DNA of 10,127 nt from JAHRVQ01 sp046290215 (GTDB taxonomy: Bacteria > Pseudomonadota > Gammaproteobacteria > Pseudomonadales > Azotimanducaceae): NCBI GenBank assembly GCA_046290215.1, contig JBKAGC010000132.1, forward strand, positions 1 to 10,127. Direction: 5' to 3'. The translations under genes and the position numbers were made by a program. The notes beneath the pieces were generated by a model. That model was not told the origin of the DNA. It made no database searches and was given only the letters and a program-made list of their open reading frames with translations. Below are positions 6,635 to 10,127 of the stretch, piece after piece (positions within the stretch are counted from its first letter, which is position 1; every line of letters begins with the position of its first letter).

Positions 6635-7621
6635 TTAAAGTAACGTCGAAACGTCTACTTCATTGCGCATTGCCTCGCCATTTACCAGGGCTTGTAAATT
6701 ATGAACGAACAACGCATCGCCCCGTGCATTGGTTCCGGTACCGCGATTTGAGGAATGGGGAGTAACCAGTACCTTCGGGTGATGCCAAAAAGGGCTATCT
6801 TCTGGCAGAGGTTCGGTGCGGAATACATCGAGGATCGCGTAATCAAGCTGATCACCATCCAATGCCTGGAGGAGTGCTTCTTCGATTACCAGATCGCCGC
6901 GTCCAATATTGACCAGCACGGCACCCGGTTTCATGCGGCTAAGGAAATTTTCATCTACCATGTCCCTTGTGTCATCGGTAAGGGCGCATGCCAACACCAC
7001 TACATCTTGCTCAGGCAGGATCTCGGCAATATCGGCGTAGGTCACAATCTTGTCTGCACCGGCTGCGGTGGTCACCGAGCGTTTCACACCGGTAATGTTC
7101 GCCTCAAACGCTTTGGCGCGTTCGCCGACGCGGCGACCGATATTGCCGTAACCGATAACTAACCAGTTCGAATCATACAACTCGCGAAAGTCATTATCCT
7201 GCCAGGCCTTGTTGTGCTGATGTTCGCGGCGAATTACGAAATCCTGATAACGTTCAAGCACGCTAGCGACTACATACTCAGCGATGGCTGGCGCCTGAGC
7301 ATCGCTGTTAGAAAGGCGAATTTGTTTCTCTGCGAGGCTTTTGAAGAAGGGATCATCTAGCCCGGCTGAGAGCGATTGAACCCATTCCAGATTGGCTGCT
7401 TTTAAGAGTTGTACCGCGTACTCCCGGGTATAACCGCCAGCAATAACATCACGACTAAACCAACCCAGATGGATGTCCGCTTCTGCCGGGTTAATTTCTT
7501 TACCCTCATGTGTGATGCGGCCACCTTCATGCATGATATAGAGCTGGATATGGTCCTTCAGCTGACTGAGCTCTTGCTCCAATCGCGCAGCACCACTGTC
7601 TGCAATTAACAAATTACGCAT
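6635..7621 (-). CDS. D-isomer-specific 2-hydroxyacid dehydrogenase (glyoxylate/hydroxypyruvate reductase-like)
   Basis: This 328-residue cytoplasmic enzyme is predicted to interconvert a 2-oxoacid and a D-2-hydroxyacid with a nicotinamide cofactor. The Rossmann motif is GYGNIGRRVG (157-166). The residues ending the second strand are K180-R181-S182 rather than the Asp typical of NAD enzymes, which suggests NADP(H). The catalytic triad is present: R241 in NIGRGDLV, E270 in DVFRTEPLP and H289 in VTPHSS. The substrate is not evident from sequence; glyoxylate or hydroxypyruvate reduction as in GhrA-like enzymes is a guess. The ATG lies 3 bases after the cysteine synthase stop, with GGAGA inside that gene's end as the likely ribosome site. 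It is the last gene of the minus-strand cluster and runs into the bidirectional terminator. Confidence 0.88.
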   Translation of the reverse strand: MRNLLIADSGAARLEQELSQLKDHIQLYIMHEGGRITHEGKEINPAEADIHLGWFSRDVIAGGYTREYAVQLLKAANLEWVQSLSAGLDDPFFKSLAEKQIRLSNSDAQAPAIAEYVVASVLERYQDFVIRREHQHNKAWQDNDFRELYDSNWLVIGYGNIGRRVGERAKAFEANITGVKRSVTTAAGADKIVTYADIAEILPEQDVVVLACALTDDTRDMVDENFLSRMKPGAVLVNIGRGDLVIEEALLQALDGDQLDYAILDVFRTEPLPEDSPFWHHPKVLVTPHSSNRGTGTNARGDALFVHNLQALVNGEAMRNEVDVSTLL

Positions 7622-7624
7622 GTT

Positions 7625-8578
7625 CTAAAGAGTCTCCAGCCACTCATCATCTGAGGCTTCAGAGATGTTCTCGAACAATGGTGTACTTAGATAACGCTCT
7701 CCGGTATCGGCGATCACCGCCAGGATCGTGCTGCCGGCAGGCGCTGTTTTGGCCAGTTCAAGAGCTGCATACATGGAACCACCGCCGGAGATACCACAGA
7801 ATATCCCTTCTTGAGTCGCCAGCGCCTGGGCGGTGGCAATGGCGCCGTCATCCGGGATCTCGACGATCTGGTCAATGGTATCTTTGTTTAGAACACCGGG
7901 AATAAAGTCTGGTGTCCAGCCCTGAATCTTATGGGGCGACCACTCTTTACCGCTAAGTAGAGGGGCATTGGCAGGCTCGGCGGCAACAATTTTTGTGTTT
8001 GGACGGGCGAGTTTGAGCATCTCACCAACTCCTGTGATGGTGCCGCCAGTGCCCCAACCGCCAACAAAATAATCGAGGTCCTTACCGGCAAAGTCGCGCA
8101 GAATTTCCGGGCCTGTGGTATTGCGGTGATATTCTGGGTTAGCAGGATTTTGAAATTGGTCAGCCTTAAACCAACCGTGCTGCTCTGCCAGTTCCTGCGC
8201 TTTGCGAACCATGCCAGAGCCACGCTCTGCGGCAGGGGTTAAAATCACTTTAGCGCCCATGGCTTTCATGATCTTACGGCGTTCAATCGAAAACGATTCA
8301 GCCATGGTGGCAACAAAAGGATAGCCTTTGGCGGCGCAAACCATCGCGAGGGCAATGCCGGTGTTGCCGGATGTGGCTTCCACCACCGTTTGCCCTGGCT
8401 TTAACTTGCCACTACGCTCCGCGTCTTCAATGATGGCAATGGCCAGACGATCCTTCACAGAACTGAGAGGATTGAATGCCTCTAGCTTGGCATAGATGGT
8501 TTGATTGTCCGGACCGAGTCGATTAATTCTCACCACGGGTGTATTACCAATGGTTTCTAAAATATTGTTGTAAATCAC
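7625..8578 (-). CDS. Cysteine synthase (O-acetylserine sulfhydrylase), PLP-dependent
   Basis: The enzyme forms L-cysteine from O-acetyl-L-serine and sulfide, using pyridoxal phosphate. The 317-residue protein shows IGNTPVVRI (10-18), the PLP lysine K42 in NPLSSVKDRLA, the substrate loop TSGNTG (69-74), ESFSIERRKIMKAMGA (94-109) and QFQNPANPEYHRNTTGPEI (141-159). The phosphate-binding loop is GWGTGGTITGVG (174-185), and the C-terminal block is DTGERYLSTPLF (291-302). The last block has ADTGE where E. coli CysK has PSSGE, and GISGGGSM (262-269) replaces the more usual GISSGAA. It is therefore a CysK-like protein but perhaps not the main CysK; I leave the symbol blank. The start is GTG 8578 with AAGGAG 6 bases upstream, overlapping the pyrB stop. 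It is part of the LysR-pyrB cluster. Confidence 0.9.
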   Translation of the reverse strand: MIYNNILETIGNTPVVRINRLGPDNQTIYAKLEAFNPLSSVKDRLAIAIIEDAERSGKLKPGQTVVEATSGNTGIALAMVCAAKGYPFVATMAESFSIERRKIMKAMGAKVILTPAAERGSGMVRKAQELAEQHGWFKADQFQNPANPEYHRNTTGPEILRDFAGKDLDYFVGGWGTGGTITGVGEMLKLARPNTKIVAAEPANAPLLSGKEWSPHKIQGWTPDFIPGVLNKDTIDQIVEIPDDGAIATAQALATQEGIFCGISGGGSMYAALELAKTAPAGSTILAVIADTGERYLSTPLFENISEASDDEWLETL

Positions 8579-8584
8579 AATAGG

Positions 8585-8590
8585 CTCCTT
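8585..8590 (-). promoter_or_regulatory. Ribosome binding site overlapping pyrB stop
   Basis: AAGGAG on the minus strand is fused to the TAA stop of pyrB (reading TAAGGAG) and lies 6 bases before GTG 8578. It decides that start for the cysteine synthase and links its translation to pyrB. Confidence 0.7.
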
Positions 8591-9599
8591 AGAAGCGTTT
8601 CGCCGTATACCAATTTACAGCGCGGGAGTGGTTGTCTACCTGATTGGCGACATTGAGAATGAGGGCAAAGAGCGCCATGCGAATCAGCACGCCATTGTCA
8701 GTTTGCCGGAAGATGGCCAGATTAGGATTGTCGTTTAGGTCGATATCCAGTTCGCTCGCATTGGCCCGGGAATCTCGTGGTAGGGGATGCATAATGACAG
8801 TGTTGGGTTCGCAGTACTCGGTGTAAATGGTCTGATTAAGACGAAATAACCCCTTATACTTTTCAGCTTCCTCAGGATCAGGAAAGCGCTCTTCCTGGGT
8901 GCGGGTTACATACAATATGTCGGCACCGCCGATACCCGACATGTCGCTAGACAGCGTCACGGTATGGCCTTTGGATCGCATATCCTCCACATAGTCTGCA
9001 GGTAATGTGAGTTCTGGGGGCGACACCAGGGTGAAGCTAACGTTGTTATAGAGACTCAGCAGTTTGCACAAGCTGTGTACCGCGCGACCATAACGAAGAT
9101 CGCCGATAAGAGCGATGGTCAGGTTATCAATGGTTTTGTTTTTTGACAGTAATTCTTTGCGAATGGTATAGAGGTCAAGCAACGCCTGGCTGGGATGCTC
9201 ATTAGAGCCATCACCGCCGTTTAACACGGGCACCCTGGACGCATCGGCAAATTCTGCCACAGAGCCTTCTTGTTGGTGGCGCATGACAATGACATCACTG
9301 TAACCCGACAAAACCCGCGCGGTATCGTAAAAACTTTCACCCTTGGCGAGAGAGGACGCTTTGACTTCTGTGGTTTCCCGGACTTCACCACCCAGGAGAT
9401 TAAATGCTGAACCAAAGCTTACCCGGGTTCGAGTACTTGGCTCAAAGAACATGCTGCCGAGGATTGCACCTTCCAATACCCGGGTGACGCGCTGACGCCT
9501 TGCGTAAGGCTCCATTTGGTCAGCAACAGCAAAAACTTCCTCAATGGCCCGTCGGTCAAACTGCGAGACTGACAATATGTGGCTGCCGACAAAATCCAT
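8589..9599 (-). CDS. pyrB: Aspartate carbamoyltransferase, long single-gene type
   Basis: ATCase joins carbamoyl phosphate and aspartate to make N-carbamoyl-aspartate, the committed step of pyrimidine synthesis. The product is 336 residues from ATG 9599. It has the carbamoyl-phosphate motif FEPSTRTRVSFG (52-63), the active-site loop SSLAKGES (82-89) with its lysine at 86, NGGDGSNEHPSQALLDLY (127-144), TRTQEERFP (232-240) and HPLPRDSR (271-278). It is about 25 residues longer than E. coli PyrB. Its end (NNPNLAIFRQTDNG-like block, then VNWYTAK) matches the long Shewanella/Vibrio-type enzyme. No pyrI regulatory-chain gene and no dihydroorotase-like pyrC' gene adjoins it. The frame stays open to 9713, but that start lies inside the LysR gene; AAGGA 5 bases before ATG 9599 and family alignment favour the shorter form. 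The gap to the cysteine synthase is 10 bases. Confidence 0.95.
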   Translation of the reverse strand: MDFVGSHILSVSQFDRRAIEEVFAVADQMEPYARRQRVTRVLEGAILGSMFFEPSTRTRVSFGSAFNLLGGEVRETTEVKASSLAKGESFYDTARVLSGYSDVIVMRHQQEGSVAEFADASRVPVLNGGDGSNEHPSQALLDLYTIRKELLSKNKTIDNLTIALIGDLRYGRAVHSLCKLLSLYNNVSFTLVSPPELTLPADYVEDMRSKGHTVTLSSDMSGIGGADILYVTRTQEERFPDPEEAEKYKGLFRLNQTIYTEYCEPNTVIMHPLPRDSRANASELDIDLNDNPNLAIFRQTDNGVLIRMALFALILNVANQVDNHSRAVNWYTAKRF

Positions 9600-9604
9600 G
9601 AATT

Positions 9605-9609
9605 TCCTT
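9605..9609 (-). promoter_or_regulatory. Ribosome binding site fixing the pyrB start, fused to the LysR stop
   Basis: On the minus strand the LysR stop reads TAAGGA, so the stop merges with an AAGGA site 5 bases before ATG 9599. This supports the 336-residue PyrB and suggests coupling between the two genes. Confidence 0.65.
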
Positions 9610-10127
9610 AGTCTATGTGTTGTACAGCTCCCCAGGTCACCTTGGATGGCATATCCAGCAATAGTTCGCGCATCCACTTGTTTGCCTGGTCGCGGTCCGT
9701 GCTCTCGTGCCAATAAAGATGAGTTTCTAGTGGCGGAACTTCGAAAGGCAGATTGTAATGCCTTACCGGCAATCTTGCTTCCAAAAAGTCGGCGAAAACT
9801 CTTGGCACCGTCAGACTCAAGTCTGTGCGCGCCACCAGTTCGGGCACCGGTAAGTAATGCTGGGTTCGCAGTGCAATATGACGGCGCTTACCCATTTTAC
9901 CAAGGGCGAGATCCGTATGGCCGAGACCACCGCGGCGGCTAGAAATATGAATATGCTGTAGTTCCAAATAGGTGGCCATATCCAGTGTGTCGCTATCCTG
10001 AACGATGGAGTGATTCTTCCGGACTACACAAACCTGTGGGTGACTAAATAGGGGGGCATGTTTAATCTGGGTGTCAGGTGTCAGAGGAATGTCGATGGCG
10101 AGATCCAGGTTGCCTGAAGCCAGCTCA
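9608..10127 (-). CDS. LysR-type transcriptional regulator, C-terminal part (5' end outside window)
   Basis: The frame ends at TAA 9608-9610 and stays open through the right edge of the window, giving about 172 residues of the effector-binding domain. At the edge it reads ELASGNLDLAIDIPL, the usual LysR phrase for the start of the first lobe, followed by LFSHPQVCVVRKNHSI, then YLELQHIHISSRRGG, and near the end HLYWHESTDRDQANKWMREL. The last phrase is typical of DntR/NahR/LinR-like LysR proteins, which often respond to aromatic or other small organic acids; the effector here is unknown. The DNA-binding helix-turn-helix must lie beyond the window. An internal ATG at 9979 is not the start. It sits directly upstream of pyrB in the same direction, 8 bases away, instead of the common divergent arrangement. 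Confidence 0.92.
   Translation of the reverse strand, partial: ELASGNLDLAIDIPLTPDTQIKHAPLFSHPQVCVVRKNHSIVQDSDTLDMATYLELQHIHISSRRGGLGHTDLALGKMGKRRHIALRTQHYLPVPELVARTDLSLTVPRVFADFLEARLPVRHYNLPFEVPPLETHLYWHESTDRDQANKWMRELLLDMPSKVTWGAVQHID

Noticed and set aside
6755..7162. 135-codon open frame on the plus strand opposite the hydroxyacid dehydrogenase.
   Set aside because: Antisense shadow of a gene with intact catalytic motifs; its own translation resembles nothing known to me.
9600..9713. N-terminal extension of PyrB by 38 residues, starting at 9713.
   Set aside because: It overlaps the LysR coding end in another frame and the family starts near MDFVGSHILSV; ATG 9599 has its own ribosome binding site.
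9544..9942. 132-codon open frame on the plus strand opposite pyrB and the LysR gene.
   Set aside because: It lies antisense to two well-supported genes, spans their junction and shows no recognisable protein features.
1..10127. Search for a mobile element, phage, CRISPR array, toxin-antitoxin pair or defence system.
   Set aside because: No transposase, integrase, regular repeats, tRNA-linked junction or small paired genes were seen; every large frame belongs to a conserved chromosomal family.

Overview
This window is ordinary chromosomal housekeeping DNA of a gammaproteobacterium, probably marine or a relative of Pseudomonas, Shewanella and the Cellvibrionales. Three things point there: the electron-transfer flavoprotein (ETF) genes are divergent from the ETF-ubiquinone oxidoreductase gene, DUF4823 and DUF1285 proteins are present, and the aspartate carbamoyltransferase is the long type (about 336 residues) seen in Shewanella-like bacteria. 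The genus call is inference. I see no insertion sequences, phage genes, CRISPR arrays, tRNAs or rRNAs, and no clearly novel multi-gene system.

Left part (1-2905): the tail of an unidentified gene (+) is followed by a DUF4823 lipoprotein (+). The lipoprotein gene ends inside the 3' end of a convergent gene for a membrane PAS-domain histidine kinase (-). The kinase is divergent from a DUF1285 gene (+), with a short shared promoter region. A perfect 14-bp stem-loop follows the DUF1285 gene and looks like the terminator of the next minus-strand gene.

Middle part (2906-6602): ETF-ubiquinone oxidoreductase (-) is divergent from etfB-etfA (+), which overlap by one base. Together they form a complete route that takes electrons from acyl-CoA and other flavin dehydrogenases, through the soluble ETF heterodimer, to the membrane quinone pool. 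A strong two-sided terminator at 6565-6602 separates etfA from the convergent cluster to its right.

Right part (6635-10127, all minus strand, transcribed right to left): a LysR-type regulator (5' end outside the window), then pyrB, a cysteine synthase and a D-2-hydroxyacid dehydrogenase. The gaps are 8, 10 and 3 bases, and two stop codons are fused to the next gene's ribosome binding site, so this is very probably one transcript. The combination of pyrimidine, cysteine and hydroxyacid enzymes behind a LysR regulator is the least expected arrangement here.

Several start codons were chosen away from the longest reading frame: the kinase at 2110, etfB at 4845 and pyrB at 9599. GTG starts are used for the lipoprotein, the ETF-quinone oxidoreductase and the cysteine synthase.
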